A DNA stretch of 64,000 nucleotides from Bisporella sp. PMI_857. Taxonomy: Eukaryota; Ascomycota; Leotiomycetes; Helotiales; Helotiaceae. Below the pieces are notes generated by a model. It was not told where the DNA came from, ran no database searches, and saw only the letters and a list, made by a program, of their open reading frames with translations. Below, in pieces: positions 20,543-33,637 of the stretch; the stretch's first letter is position 1, and the number at the start of each line of letters is the position of its first letter. The stretch covers positions 1 through 64,000 of the forward strand of contig JAJSPD010000107.1 of assembly GCA_021307315.1 (NCBI GenBank), in the 5' to 3' direction. Both the position numbers and the translations under genes were made by a program.

Positions 20543-22072
20543 ATGGCCCGCCTCGGTGACGTGCCGTCGGAGATAATAGCTAGGATATGCTTTTATTGCA
20601 ATTCAAGCTCTATCCTTCGGTTTCTGAGGACTTGCAAAGACTATTACACACTCGTCACAACACTTTCATCTTTATGGCGAGACAGGTTGAATAGCGTAGT
20701 AGGCAATATCAAATTTCCAGCGGACGCAGCGGATTACTACCTGGTATACTTGGCATGGAAGGGGATATGGAAGATTGAAAGAAAAATCTACGCTGTTTCG
20801 CCCGAAGCCAAGAAGACTAAGGGAGAACTTCATTCTGAACCTCTTCAAATCAGCAATCTATCCGGTATACCTTGCTTTACCACAGTCGATGCTCCATCTG
20901 AAGACGGGAAGGACTACGGGGGGACTTATTATCGCTACTACCCGAATGGTAGGGATCCCTTTATACATGGTATTCTTACTGACGGGTCAGTTCTTATTTC
21001 CTACCACTCGCATAGTGTCAGTTTAACGATTTTCTAGACGAGACTTGCTACTTGGATTTAAAACAAAAGACGGTTCAATATGTCTGGGTATTGTAGAGTG
21101 TACAAATCTCTCGCGGAGAAAGATTTTTAAACTTTTGACCCTGAGGGAAAAGGGGTGGCCTAGATGCATATCGAATGCCGCCTATCACTCAGGACTCCTG
21201 ATTTTAATCGGAGAATATGGGCCAAGCCTTTGGTATTTCGATTGGGTGACAGAAACTCTAGAAAAGATCTCTTTCAAGTTTGAGGCCTTCCCTGCCACTG
21301 TAGATGCTGTGGCTATTAACCAAGAATATTACTGTTTTGCGGTCCTTCAGCGGGTCTGGCTCTTCAGCCGAAGGTCTCATTCCACTATTGCCGTTTTCAC
21401 CGGAATGTCAGATATTGCCGTGGATGTTACCTTTTCAGGAAATTACATCCTAGCTCTTACTAGAACAGAGGGTGTATATCAATGGGATCTCAGGACAAAC
21501 CCTCCTTTCGGCTCGTTATACGTACCTCACATGAAACATATCCCCAGTCGCAACTGGAATGGCTTCCATGGAGAATATGAAGATATTTTAGGGTGGCGCA
21601 GACGTGCAAGGCTTCTCTCAAGTCCTAATGCTAGTTACTAATCTTGTTCTTGAAAGGTACGGGGAACATGAGTAGTATGATTCAAGCTTTAAAAAAATAC
21701 CCATTAAAGAAATAGATACCATGTCAATTCCACGGGATAAAATCATTCAAATGGATACGTTTGGCAAATTTATCATACAAACTTCAGCGAAGCACAACCC
21801 TAACTAGTTTTCTTATTCAAGATCCGAGGACCGGTGAGGTTATTTGGGAAGCTATACATTTACCAAATCATCCCTCCGCACTAGGGGACTTTATTGGTGT
21901 TGCTCTTAACCCACGAGCATTCGTCTGCTTTTACGCATCTGGCATACACGTAATTTCGGTGTCTATCTCGAAGAAAGAAGAAACTATGCTAGATGATATT
22001 TTCCTCCATACGTCGAGCAGTCGCATGCTGAGAGTCAAGACCAGAGACTGGCCTGAACGGCTGGTTGGTTAA
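20543..22072 (+). pseudogene. F-box protein gene with frameshifts
   Basis: The start encodes an F-box: LGDVPSEIIARICFYCNSSS, then LRTCKDYYTLVTTLSSLWRD (residues 3-46). F-box proteins recruit substrates to SCF ubiquitin ligases. The frame stops at 21037. It continues in another frame as 21045-21641 (WYFDWVTETLEKISFKFEA, VYQWDLRTNPPFG, a beta-propeller-like region) and then as 21761-22072 (LIQDPRTGEVIWEAIHLPNH, a propeller-like strand). Introns at the breaks are possible, but no good splice pair was found around 21010-21045. Scored as a pseudogene. Confidence 0.55.
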
Positions 22073-23102
22073 TGGATATATTTTTATCAGATTAATATTT
22101 CGATCACCTCCAAGAAAAGTTAGTAACTTACCTTTTTTCTGCAGACTCTCATATTGTTGGTACGAGTACAGGCAAAGTCATGAAGGTCGAGTGAATAGCA
22201 CACCTCGCGGAGCTCGGACCACACGGTGTAGTTATTATAGCTTTTTGTACGTAGCTTAGAACTATCATCAAGAATAAGTCACCTACAACGAGTAAACTAG
22301 TAATGCGCAATATCGCGGTGCTACGTGCCCCGTGGGTACCGATTTGACCAATTGCAAGCTACCAGAACAAGAAGTATCAATTACGGAAGTGATACAATTA
22401 TAATTCAGTTTGTATACCGCCACCATCACAGCCCTTGCCTTAGAATTTATTTTCTTCTTTTGCAACCCATGATTACTTTCTCTTCCCCAGTCATCCCATC
22501 GGCATCAATAGGAAGATCTAGAACTGCCTTCTCGAGCCGTTCAGCTTCTTGATCAGGGGTATGCTATTATATGGAGGCTCATCCTACCTAAAAAAACAAG
22601 TTCAGCTAGTACAAAAAGTCCCGCCATAGGAGTTAGTGCTAGGTTAGAACTATAGATGCGGTGATGCTCGCGGACTAGTGATCGGCGTAACCACGTACTT
22701 CTTTTCGGGTTAAATTATGCATGCTTCTTTAAGCTGTCGCCATGAACGGACCATGTGAAAGAATTGGCTAAGTCTCTGTGTCGGATCCCCGTTGCTATCA
22801 AACAGCCTTCTCTATATATGGTCTATCGTGTGACAAGTGGTTTTCTGGCTTATCCTGTCATATACGGAACCATTGATAGCTTGACAATGAGTTTCCTGCT
22901 CGGCTGCAAATTTTTGAGACATGAAGCCGGATCCGGCTTTTTGCCCTACTCTACCTCTCCTGTCCGAGTACGTAAGGAGATGTTTTGGAAGGAAGTCGCT
23001 TCGCCACTAGGAATTCGCAAAGTCCAGAAACGGCTATCCTTTCAACAGGCCCAATAAAAATAAGGTAGATAGTAGAGCGGACTTTTCTGGATGGAGTCTT
23101 GA
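22073..23102. other. Unassigned stretch
   Basis: No gene can be supported. A frame at 22755-23057 has no recognisable domain, though it could be part of the HET remnant that follows. Confidence 0.4.
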
Positions 23103-23405
23103 CTACTTCTCAACAATTACGGTGAACAGCAGTCGCCAGACCTAAGAGACCTGGCCTATGGACTTATTGGCTTAGTTACTCCCTCTCTTGATGCCGAATT
23201 CAAAATCGACTATTCAGAGACAGTATCCTTGGCCGACGTTTATAAAGCAGCAGCAAGATACATCATTTTTGAATCTAAAAGATTGGATGTCATTGCAAAT
23301 CGCGAAAGCAGAGCATGCGGTTGTAACGACTTGTGCCATAAATCTTTCAAACTCCCATCATGGGTCCGCGAATGGCGATGCCCTAGATCTAAGCACACTG
23401 TGAAG
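23103..23405 (+). pseudogene. HET-domain protein remnant (middle/C-terminal part)
   Basis: The translation reads DLRDLAYGLIGLVTP, then IDYSETVSLADVYKAAARYI, then LPSWVREWRCPRS. This is the typical post-HET segment of fungal incompatibility-type proteins (DPRDxVYGLLG ... LPSWVPDW). No HET motif lies upstream in the same frame, so it is an isolated fragment, separate from the 14557-14715 one. Confidence 0.55.
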
Positions 23406-24044
23406 TGTTCTGACTGGATACGTGTTCATAACGAGGGGAAAATACGGCGCACTGAAGAGAAGCCATTTTCGGCGCACCCCTTTACCGCAAGCCATTCCTT
23501 GACTTTCTGTTCCGCACCATTATTAAGTATCAGCCATTTCGTACCGGTGCACGTGTCCAGCAAATACTAAATAGCTAAAGCCATAACCGGCTGGCTGACC
23601 AGTTTTTACTTATGTCCGTTTTCAGCAGTTAGGGTTGTTACACAAAACTATCATGCATAGATTCCAATTTTGATTTCTGTTATACTTGCTGAAAACGGCG
23701 TACTGTGACTGAATTGAAGACACCGTTTGTTGCGAGTGGAAGCCATTTTCGGCGTAACGTTCACAAGCAAGTCGACCGCGTCATATGTTGTGACCGGGTT
23801 CTCCACAAATTCTACAATAAAGCTGCCACTGTCCTCTTTGGTGTTTCTGAACCTTGGAACTCTAACGAGGTCGCAGATGTTATCTCTTCTTCTGTTGAAT
23901 CTCAGGAAGACTGATTCTGTCCAGCCGTAATATTCCTCCCTCAAGTCTCTCCAGTGCTCCGATGGAGTTGATCGACCCGGAGCTTCAAGATGCTATTCCT
24001 TCTACTTTAAGTCCACTACTACACTGGGAAGTGGTAAGTCCCTG

Positions 24045-24231
24045 CTATCGATTCAGGGAGTTCACAAAGTATGCAATGAACTATTGATTGATCTCTGAAG
24101 TTTTCTACATACGGGAAGCAAGCTCTTCTTATATGCAAGAAGAGTGCGTAAGTCATTACGAATGATGACGACTCAGCTCTTAGGAGCCGCGTAAGGATAG
24201 TAAGTGGCAAACTATAGTTCCTGATTCGACA
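24045..24231 (+). repeat. 187-bp dispersed repeat, copy 1
   Basis: It begins CTATCGATTCAGG and ends GATTCGACA. It matches 58582-58767 in the same orientation with few differences. There are no long terminal inverted repeats and no ORF. It overlaps the stop codon end of the CFEM-like gene. Confidence 0.85.
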
Positions 24232-25356
24232 CTTTCCCCGACGGCCTGTTTAGCTGATACCCCGGTGTTGTCGTGTCTTCCAGCAACTCCGGCCCCGTGC
24301 TCTGCGCGTGAAGCTCATGATTACCCGCCACAACTACCGGCTGGGAGGGGTTGATGATAGGGAAAGGGTGAACTTCCATACCGCTAATCTCCCGCCTAAC
24401 TCCTTCCCCGCCCGCGAGTTCAGTTTTCTGCAACACTGGCGATGCAACCGGAGTTGCCGCAGACGATGGTGACCCCGGCTGGGCCAGAAAGGAGGGAGCC
24501 TTGGCCACATCTTGCGATGGGAGGTACTGCGGCCACTGTTGCACAAGAGTTTGGGTATCTCGGCGTTTGCGAAGGCAAAGCCAGACTCCAACTCCTACTA
24601 GGGCGATGAAGGCCGGGATTCCCACTCCTAGGCCTGCTCCGAGAGCAACTTTATTTGGACCAGACACGCTAGCTGGGGCAGGGATGTTGGAGCCCTCGTT
24701 GTTGACCCATTGAGTTGAAGTAGTATAGACCGTCACTGTCTCAGTGCATTGTTTAGTGATGTTTTTCCAGTCCATTTCGAGATAATTGCAGGTAGAAAAG
24801 GAGACAGTACCTGCAGCATCGCCCAAGACAACATGAGCATTAGGGCTAAGAGCAGGAACTCACCCTGGGTGCCCGAACCTGAATTCGAAGGCGGCGCAGT
24901 TTGCGTGACAATAGTGACCTGCGTAGTCGTTGGCGTAGACGAAGAGGCGGTGGTAGTTGCCGGCGTATACCAGGTCGATATGATCGGTGCTGTAAAACCT
25001 GCTTGCAAGCAGTAGGAGGCGTAGATTGACTTCATAGCATTCAAGTCATCGGAGACGTCACCCCTCCCACAACTTGAAGTGGCACATCTCGACAACCAAG
25101 AATCCACGGCCGATAGGGACGCCGAAGCTGTAGCACAGTAGCAGTTATTCGCGACCGGCTTGGCGCACCCAAGAGCGTCCTCGATGGCCGCCGCGAAGCC
25201 CCAATTTGGTTCGTATATGCAGTTGTTCACGCAGGTATGAGGATATGCCGTACTGATGCTAACGCTTTGGATCTGGGCAAGGACATAGGTAATAAGTGTT
25301 GTTAAGAGTGTAATAGCGAGCAGCGCCGGGCATCGTAGTGCACAACACATCGTCAC
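24212..25356 (-). CDS. CFEM-like cysteine-rich membrane protein
   Basis: This is a predicted type I plasma-membrane or cell-wall protein. Exon 1 is 24864-25356. A 53-nt intron, 24811-24863 (GTGAGT...GCTGCAG), joins exon 2, 24212-24810, giving about 363 residues. An N-terminal signal peptide (LLAITLLTTLITYVLAQ) is followed by an extracellular domain with eight cysteines in a CFEM-like order (C-x3-C ... C ... CYC ... C-x4-C ... C). Next come a Thr/Ser-rich stalk, a single transmembrane helix (ALGAGLGVGIPAFIALVGVG) with a basic stop-transfer RKRR, and a Pro-rich cytosolic tail. The CFEM match is by cysteine pattern only. The last five codons and the stop lie in the dispersed repeat, so the original C-terminus has been replaced. 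Confidence 0.75.
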
Positions 25357-26214
25357 TCTGAATAGGTAGGACTGAGTAGAAGACCAGGGTGGAATTAGGA
25401 GATCCAGTACGAGAAATGCACTGAAAAAGACTCGAAATAAAAGGGTCGACGCTTGAAAAAGCTACAGGAAACTCTAACTTTATTTAGAAGAAGTTAGCCA
25501 ATCACTTGTCTTAAATATTGACCAACGTAGTGTTTTAATCTAAAAAAGACGATTTTAGCGTATTATACGCTGAGATACTTTATACTTTACATAGCGCATT
25601 TGCAGCGCTTCTGCTCTGCTCGGCCTCAGAGGCTATTTTAGGGGTCAATACTTTGCCCAACGATATACAAATGCAGCCATAAGGTTCTGGAGCACAGACA
25701 AAACCAGGTCTTTGGGCCAATGATAGAGGTCCTTTCGCTCAGTTTGTATGTAGAAACTCATAAAAGCCAAACCCTTTATGGGTGCATTTGTTTATCCTTG
25801 GACGAGGCAGCTACTTGGTAAATCTCTTCTTATATGTGGCGCTATTACCAGGGCTCTTATAGGCTCCTTTTAAGGAGCATTCGCTAAAAAGTGAGGGGTA
25901 ACTTCCACAGCCAAGAACTCCTCGGCATATTTAGTGGACCTTCAGAGCTTTTTAGGCTTAGGAGACGGAGAGGCCTTCGTACCTCCTGATACTTTTGTGT
26001 TGTACGCACCAGCCTGGCCAATTAGATTGTCTTATTAAAGACCTAAGCCAATCCTAACTTTTATTATGACAGAGGGAGTAATACGGAGAGATACTTCGCC
26101 CGCTTCAAGGAGCGCCGAATGCCAAGATATGTCACGATCCCAATACAAGCGCCGGCAGATAGAGGCCAAAAAAAAAAGATGGTATTTCATAACCTCCCAT
26201 GATTTCTAGTTAAC
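25357..26214. other. Intergenic stretch
   Basis: About 860 bases without a supported gene. The part next to 25356 is presumably the promoter of the CFEM-like gene. The rest is AT-rich non-coding DNA ending in a poly-A run at 26168-26177. Confidence 0.5.
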
Positions 26215-26404
26215 TGTAAGGTGCTGGAGTAGTGTGGCACAAATCAACTCATATTGAACAAAGACTAATCTCTACCCTCTCTAATACGTCCCGAGTCCTC
26301 TACTTATACCCTCCGAACCCCTGGCGACTCCCCACATGCCCATACATGCCCAGCATCACGGCTTTTGCCGAGCCCCTTAGCACCTGACATCCTGGCACCT
26401 GACA
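26215..26404 (+). mobile_element. Solo LTR, family A copy 2
   Basis: It starts TGTAAGGTGCTGGAGTAG, ends GGCACCTGACA, and is flanked by the 5-bp duplication TTAAC (26210-26214 and 26405-26409). It is closely similar to 17322-17522 but slightly shorter. Confidence 0.9.
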
Positions 26405-26442
26405 TTAACGTACCTGATAGGTAAGTGGAACAGACAAGCGAG

Positions 26443-29400
26443 TGAAACATGGGTGCTAGCCTGCGGCTCACACGAAGCCTTCGAAATTGATCAGAGTAAT
26501 GGATTTAATCAAGAAGCGTTAGAATAAGCAGTTTTGTAAGTGTAAGGTGGATGTCCAGGAATGGCGCACAGACAACAGCGTCAGCCTCGGCGAACACGTG
26601 ACGAAAATCACTAGAAATAGCCATTGGGATAATGTGAAAAGGTGAACTGCAAGATTATAAAAGAAATAGCTGGTATATAATTAAATGTTAGGAAAAGACA
26701 TAACCGAGAAACAGTAAAGAAGTAAGACATGTGTGAGAAATAAGAGGCTACGTAGCAAAAGTAGAGACATTGAAAAAGCAATATATGAAACAGGAGGCGA
26801 TGGTACGGCGTTAAATGGACGTAGCCGTAAGTGTATCAGAAACCTCGCAGCAATTGCCTAAAAGGTAAAGAAAAGCAATGTACTATATCTCTGTAAAGGC
26901 AACTCTAAATATGAGGCAGATATGATACGTAGAATGAAGCGAAGAGTAATACTCAGGGTTAAGAGAGTCGTTCTATAGGTTCATATCAAGAATCAGGTGA
27001 GGTCTCCCACAGACTAATCGTCCGTTGTTCTAGAGCCTCAAGTCGGGCTAGCTCAATCTGGAGATCTGGGTGAGGGGCAAATGAAACATCTTTAAGTGTG
27101 ATCGGTTCTCGCAACCAGACCCCCGATAATGATTTGACCCTGCCAAGCTGAACGTTGATCGAGGTCCATTTACCATGCTGGTCGACGCCGCGTTGCTTAC
27201 CAAAGAGAAGATCTAGAATGAGGCTGACGAACGTACTACCTTGGCTCTTATAATCGGTGAAGGAGAATCCAAGCGTCAACGGGACCTGATGTCGGTAAAA
27301 CGTCAGGCCGGGTATGCTCGGAATCTGCCCTCTCATCTGTACCGGGAAGACAGGAACCAGACCGTCGGAAATATCAGAGAATGATAGGTCATGGTCATGT
27401 GCCGGTCGAACGAGGACGCATAGCGGAGGAACTGTACACAGAACGAACTGATCATCAAGTTCGATCCACGAGCCTATCGCCGTCATCATGTCTTTGTTAG
27501 CAAATTAGACCTGCAAGAACGATAACTGTTTATGTACCTCGCACGTCTGTATCCAATATTACTTCTTCGACAGTCCCTCTCATACCATTGACGAGCCCGG
27601 CATACGTATTCGTATTCTGTTGGAGCATAATAGGCATACCTTTTGTAAAAGCAAAGAAGCCTGGACCTTTGAGGTATCCCTGCTCACCGACCTGGTATAT
27701 CATCCTGAGCAGCGTAGGGGGATCCAAAATCGTTCCTGTAGGTGCATCGTGTCTGGCGGGAAAGAGATAGATTTTCTGACCTCGTTTTTTGGCAAACGCT
27801 TGGAGATGTATTAGGTTAGCTTCTTCACGTACACGATTGAGTCGTATAATGGCCCATTCTGGTGGCGTCTCCCCATTCGCAACCCTGTTTTCAATCGTAC
27901 ACGAATTCAAGGTAGCGACATCGTCCTCCGTCAAAGTAGCGGAGCGTGCTCTCTGGAGTAAATCCTGAAATGCGACATCTTCGGCCTGACGCATCTGCTC
28001 CGTCAGGAATACCACCTGATTAAATTGACCCCAGATAGATTTCCCTGACAGCAGGATAGCAATATCTTTGCTCGTCTGGCTCCATATAGCGTGACCGCGG
28101 ACCGGCCTAAACTGGTTGAAATCCCCTAGGAATATAACGATAGGTAGGCCACCCAAAACCGTATCGGACGCTCGATCCAAGTCCCAGATGGCATTACACC
28201 GCTCGTTAATCCGGACCAGGTTCTCCAGACTAACCATACTAATCTCGTCTAGGATCAGGATTTTCTTATGAGAAAGTCTCGACCTCGTCGCTTGACGTAC
28301 CGGTTGGTTCCCATTGTTCCCAAAACCAAGAGCGGAATGGTAAGTAGCGCCGCTGACATTCGCAGCGGCGCCCCAGTCGAAGCGGTGAGGAGAACGTCAT
28401 CATGTTTTCGCATTATCGATAGACCAAACATAAAAGCCTTCATCAGGTGGGTCTTGCCAACGCCACCGACACCGCCAAGATAAAGCAAGAACTGGTCACG
28501 AACAGAATTGATCCGAACAGGGTGCAGAATGCGGAGAAAGAGAGCCCTAATAACCATCCCCTGCTTTTGGTTTAGAGGGTATTGGCCAGTGATCAGAGCA
28601 AGCAAATTCTCGAGGGACGGATCAGCTTGAAACGAAGCCTGTAGATATCGTATAGAAGCCATGGATTCTCTGCTGTCAGCAAGGACTGGAACCAGAGCAG
28701 CTTCTGGGTCAATTCTCTCAACTTCGGAGATGTTGGCTTCGACATCGATGTCGTCGTCAAAACCTAATTTATCCTGGTCTTTAAAGGCCTTCAACTCTCT
28801 GACCCATGTTTTGACTAGAGAGCTAGGGGCAAACTGGGTGCCATGCAATCGAGGGTTCCGGGAAAATCGCAACGACGAGAGGCCACTAGTAGTAATACCA
28901 GGGAACGCTAGCGCAGCCTGGAGCAGGTTGTTCTCGGTTGGTTGGAGCGTCGCAAAGTGGAAGTCTACATTAGCTTCTTCGTCATCGTTATAGATATCAT
29001 GGTCTATAGTTTCGAGATAGTCATCAAACTCTATCCCACGCTCCTTTCTGTCCCGGTCAGCTGCTTCTTTGCTCCGCCGAAGGAGCATGACGTTCTCGGA
29101 TAGCTGGACCAGATACGGAGGGAGAGAAGGGGCAACGAAATTCCATAGCCACGTGTTTTTGTATTGTGCAGCACGGAGTGATACGATGTGGTTACCTCGG
29201 AGGCCACGGAGGCTATTCCATGGGTAGAATAGACCGAGTAGAACCTCATGGATCTCGTCTTGTGTCCATAGGGTGGTATCTAGAACATCATTATCCCGCT
29301 CCGTCATAGAAGTAAAACTGCCACACAAAGAGGGGGTCTTTAACGACTTTAGCGAACTGACTGAGACCTGGATATGGGTTGCATGTAGAGGGTGAGTAGG

Positions 29401-32400
29401 ATCGAAAGGAAAACAGTAGGTTCGATCTTTGGCGCCTTTCAACGTCTGTACGAAGATTTGGGAGGCATATTCATAAAAGCATAGATGAGCCAATCTGGTG
29501 CCTCGATGTTCGTAGTTTTCGTAGATAGACGGGCGGCGAATACGACCATCAAAGTTGGTATACTGATTTGCGGTCTCTGATATCTCCTCAGAGCTAGATT
29601 CGCCTAATAATAAACTGTTTAGAACCTTGCGGAAGTGTATCTTGACCCAGTAAAAATTGATCGTGACCGATTTGTCGCTCTCTGGAATATAGCCCGACGG
29701 GTGGCCAAGCAGGAAGTGGGCCACGGCCGGAGCGCCAACCTCCACATCCCTCGTAAAGCGATTATAGGCCTTCAGAGCGAATTTCGACATATCAAGCGGC
29801 TCTGGAGCAGGCAAGTCAGCATTCTCAGCGGCCGCCGCTTCGGCCGTCTCTTGGGCCTTCTTTAAGACCGCGGCAGCTAGTACAAGCTGACCCTGGTCAA
29901 CCTGAGCTTTAGTCGCATAGTTCGTCATGTAATAGACGGCGGCGAGCACTTTGGGAGACGACGGGGTGAAGCTGATGTCGTGGTTGCATCTTATCGCAGA
30001 CGCAATGACGGGATTGTACTTGTTCACATACTGGTGATTCCTCTCCATCCGTATATAGCCCTCTTCCGTAACCATAGATTCTGGAACCAGCGGTCTTGGG
30101 AAGAGAAACCTGCATATCTGCGGCGGCGACTGCTTCTGGGTCTGTGGACGTTGCAGGGTGTAATCAGCGTCGGTCGCCATTCCTTCAATCTGAACAATCG
30201 AAACAGAATTTGCTTTGAAACCTGATCTTCGGCCGCTCTTCTGGTATTTGGTACACGTCTTGCTATGAGTGTGCATCTGCACTCGCGCTGCCACGTTATT
30301 TGAGTCAATATCTAAAGCCTCTTGGAATTCGGCCGCGGTCATATCTCCCTGTATGGTAAAAGCCGATGCGCCCGGAGCCTCCGATTGAAATTGCTGGCCC
30401 TCACTTATATCCACCGTCTCTCTCACTGTTGAACGGATATAAGCGATGACTTGGTCCTTGAATTCGGGGTCGGTCTTTAGTCTCTTATATAAATTCGCGG
30501 CACCAAAGTTCCCTGCGAGCCAGGCAAATCCATGAAGGTGGAGCATCATTCGTGTGGTGGATTCAACTATTCCAAAGTGAGAAGTGACGGTGCCGAAGAT
30601 ACCAGGTTCTCTAGAAAGCGTCTTAAAGAAGCTGCCGAAGAACGAATTCACGACGACATGAAAGAACTGGGCGACGAGACTCGGATTCTTGATCGTGAGT
30701 TGTAAGAGTGTGGACCTAATACCTGGCTCATCTAGCGAAACCTCTTCACCAGCGAGTCTGATCACGAAGATATTACCAATATCCTTGGGATTGAGCGTGA
30801 ACCAGATAAGTGGAAGCCCAAAACGGCCGATCTTGCCGAAGATCAGGTTTCTGAACCTCATCTTCTCTCCGAACGATTCTGGATTAAAAGACGATATGAT
30901 TCTCATGTTAGTAATCAGACTGTGGATAGCAGGACTTGAGATCTTCTTCCCGTCCTTGAATTCCTCCGCCGCCTGTTGCAGGTCATCGGCTGATAGTCTA
31001 GCAAGCTCTTGCGTAGCTTTAGCCCAATACCCGTTTTTAACCTGGACGTAATTCCCAAAAGACGCTTGTCGAATCAGGATTAAATCATAGATATAAAACA
31101 TAAAGGTATGGTGTTGAGAGAAGCTGTAAATATTAGAAAGACATGACACGAATTGTGGAACACCTACAGTAACGAATGGTGTAGCATTGCATATTTGGCA
31201 AAGGCTTTAAGAGATACCTCCTCTGGCCGGTTTCCATTCGCATCGCCTAAATGGCCACCAATGCCAAACGGAAACAGAGTGGGGAATGCTGCCGTAAAAT
31301 AGTCGGGGTCAGTAAACGCATTTATGGGCGGCAGTTCCCCTGTCGTCTTGTAAGATATATGCGGCGGCCGAGAATGATCGTTGAATCTCCTCCTCTCATC
31401 ATCATATTCATCGGTAGTAAATTCCTCGTCTAGGACTAGGTCGTCCGAATCCAGCTCTTGAAGAATGGCTTGTAGGCTTGCCAAAGTAGCAGGAGTAGAG
31501 TGAAGATCTTGACCATGAAAATCGGAGAAATAAGACCGGCTAAGAATGCTGCCAGGCTCAGCGTCCTCTACTTCTGCATCCAACTCGTTTTCAAAAGCCC
31601 CACCCTGTAACGATGTAGCGTAGCCTTCCCGCTCATCTTCTACCGGAGGGTCTGTCGAACCGGGCTCAGGTCCCAAAGTAATAAAGGCATCTCTAATCTC
31701 TTGAGGAATATGATGATCGGGCCAAGAGTCCAAAACAGAATAATCGATGGCCACCGATTTATAGACGGGATTATTAGCGCAGAGCCATAACAAAGCATCC
31801 AGGACCTTCGCTTTATCAACGGAGCAGAAACGAGCCAGGTTCTCTTCCGAAGGAGGAGTTCCCCGATCCCAGCTAACAGTAATTGTCGTGTGATCCCGTA
31901 ATCTCTTAGCTGGTAAGATTTTCAATAGACTGCTTGGGTCCTGTCTCACGGCAACCGAATGGCCACGGCTTCCCCTATAACTCATACCCTTCTTGGCACC
32001 CGACGTAAGTTTCAGGAATATGCCAATAACGTGAGCCCGTGCAATGAAGGCCTCTTCGACGGTATTGAGATTCCTCAAAACTTCTGGATACTCTTGACAG
32101 AATAGACAATTAACAAAATTACCAGCCGAAAGCAGCGGGATGGCCCGTTTCGCGATGGCCGAGTTACAGGGAGTACACAGGCTGACCATGTTGTCCTTGA
32201 CGGCGCAACAGTCAGGAGCTGTGTTTGTCGCTCGGAGAAAGTATTGTAGGCTGTCATCTTGAAGACCGACACTTATCATCTCATCCTCTTGGAACAATCC
32301 TCCACAAAGTCCACATGGTACCCGTCTCGCTGCATCGGAAATGGCCTTCTCGTAGCCCTTCATACACGACATCTGAATCGATGGAGTAATCTCCTCGGGG

Positions 32401-33510
32401 AAAGTAGTCGAAGCCTGCCTCATGTACTGATACTCCTGATCAAGGAAAGACGGGATAGGACCATCGTAGGCAACGATCCGTTCTTGTGTAGGTGGCCGCT
32501 GCTGGATCCTTTGAGCCTGTGTATCAGCCTCGTGGCGTAAACGTGCACGCATGGCCGACTCATCGCGAGCCTGCCTGTCTCTGCGCCGCTGTTCGTCTTG
32601 CTGATAAGCAAGCATTCTCTTCCGCTCTAGGTCACTAAGCATTACTAGCCTTCGTTCTTCCATCTCCTGCTCCTCCCTAAGCTTCGCTAGCCTGCTGCCC
32701 TCGGCCTTTCTCGCCTCAACAGCTGCCTTATAGCGTAAGAGAGCCCCCATCCCCAACTCATCCCGGACCTGCCTTTCCCTACGACGCTGTTGATCCCGCT
32801 GACGTTCTAGCTCCTGTTTACGCTCCTCCTGGGCTAAGCGAGCCCGGCGCAAGCGAGCCTGGCGTAACTGTTCATCCCGTTGGCGCCTCTGCTCGAGTCT
32901 GCGCTGACGTTGTTCTTGGTCGCGAAGTCGCTCAGTTCTCTGCCGTTCTTGCACCGCAAGCTCGAGGGTCCGAATCTTCTCCCTCTGTAGGTCAATTCGC
33001 GCTTGTAGTGTCCCATGGTTACTAGACATTGATTGGTTAGAACTAGAGGCTGGGAAAGTATAAGAAGGATATGGGAGGTCTATTTGGGTTGGTATTATCA
33101 GCTGGCCCACGTTCCTGTCTGGGACAGAACCATTCTCTTCCGTAGGGGCCCGGGAAGAAGGCATAGTAGGTAGACAAGCAGTGCTAGGAGTAAGTGTATC
33201 AACACGAAAAATAAGTAGATCAAAAAGCTGTAGGGAAAGGAGAATCGAACAGTTTAACAAAGAAAAACCTAGCACCTAGAATACTAACCTCTGAAACAAA
33301 TATCGTCTGGAGTACCTGGACGTTGCGAAGAGCTTGGACGAAGCTGGTACAAAGCGGAAACGTGGAGTATAAAAAGAAAGCAACACACGTGATCACAGAA
33401 CAGAAAAATCACACGGATATTACGTTATCCGGGTTCGGGCGAATTTTATTCCGGAAGTCCCGCGCTCTCTCTCTCTTCGAAGGCATTTACATTCGCTTGT
33501 GAACTACGTT
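26443..33510 (-). mobile_element. Helitron copy 2
   Basis: The 3' end (26443) is fixed by homology with copy 1. The 5' end is not defined and is placed only approximately, before the third-copy fragment at 33515. It encodes the full-length helicase but lacks the second ORF: the DNA at about 26703-26706 joins sequences that are separated by about 1.05 kb in copy 1 (about 3713 and 4765). Confidence 0.8.
26986..33164 (-). pseudogene. Helitron Rep/PIF1 helicase, copy 2 (full length, one frameshift)
   Basis: The start is taken at 33164 (MPSSRAPTEENG); an in-frame ATG at 33275 is possible. Exon 1, 31168-33164, has a long Arg/Gln/Glu coiled coil and Cys-rich motifs (CGLCGGLF, CTPCNSAI, CLFCQEYPE). 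A 44-nt intron, 31124-31167 (GTAGGT...ATTTACAG), leads to exon 2, 27538-31123, which holds the Helitron Rep domain with the HUH motif LHLHG (about 30540) and the tyrosine motif YYMTNYATK, then the PIF1 Walker A GGVGGVGKTH. One base is missing near 28367-28375, right after ASTGA, which shifts the frame. Helicase motifs resume at DEISMVSLENL. A 46-nt intron, 27492-27537, leads to exon 3, 26986-27491 (FTDYKSQGSTF). Apart from the single deletion it looks complete. Confidence 0.85.
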
Positions 33511-33514
33511 AGTG

Positions 33515-33637
33515 TGAACGGTGAACTACAAGATTGTAAAAGAAATAGTTGGTATATAATTAAGTGTTGGGAGAGGACGTAACCATCCTACAATATGCGC
33601 CTCCGTTTGGTAACCGGGCTGTTGTTCTTGGCTGTGC
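33515..33637 (-). mobile_element. Fragment of a third Helitron copy (3' region)
   Basis: This stretch matches the complement of copy 1 at about 4730-4835, including the last codons of the second ORF (KRRRIL and its stop) and the following AT-rich 3' sequence. Homology stops at both ends. It abuts the approximate 5' end of copy 2 in the same orientation. Confidence 0.8.
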
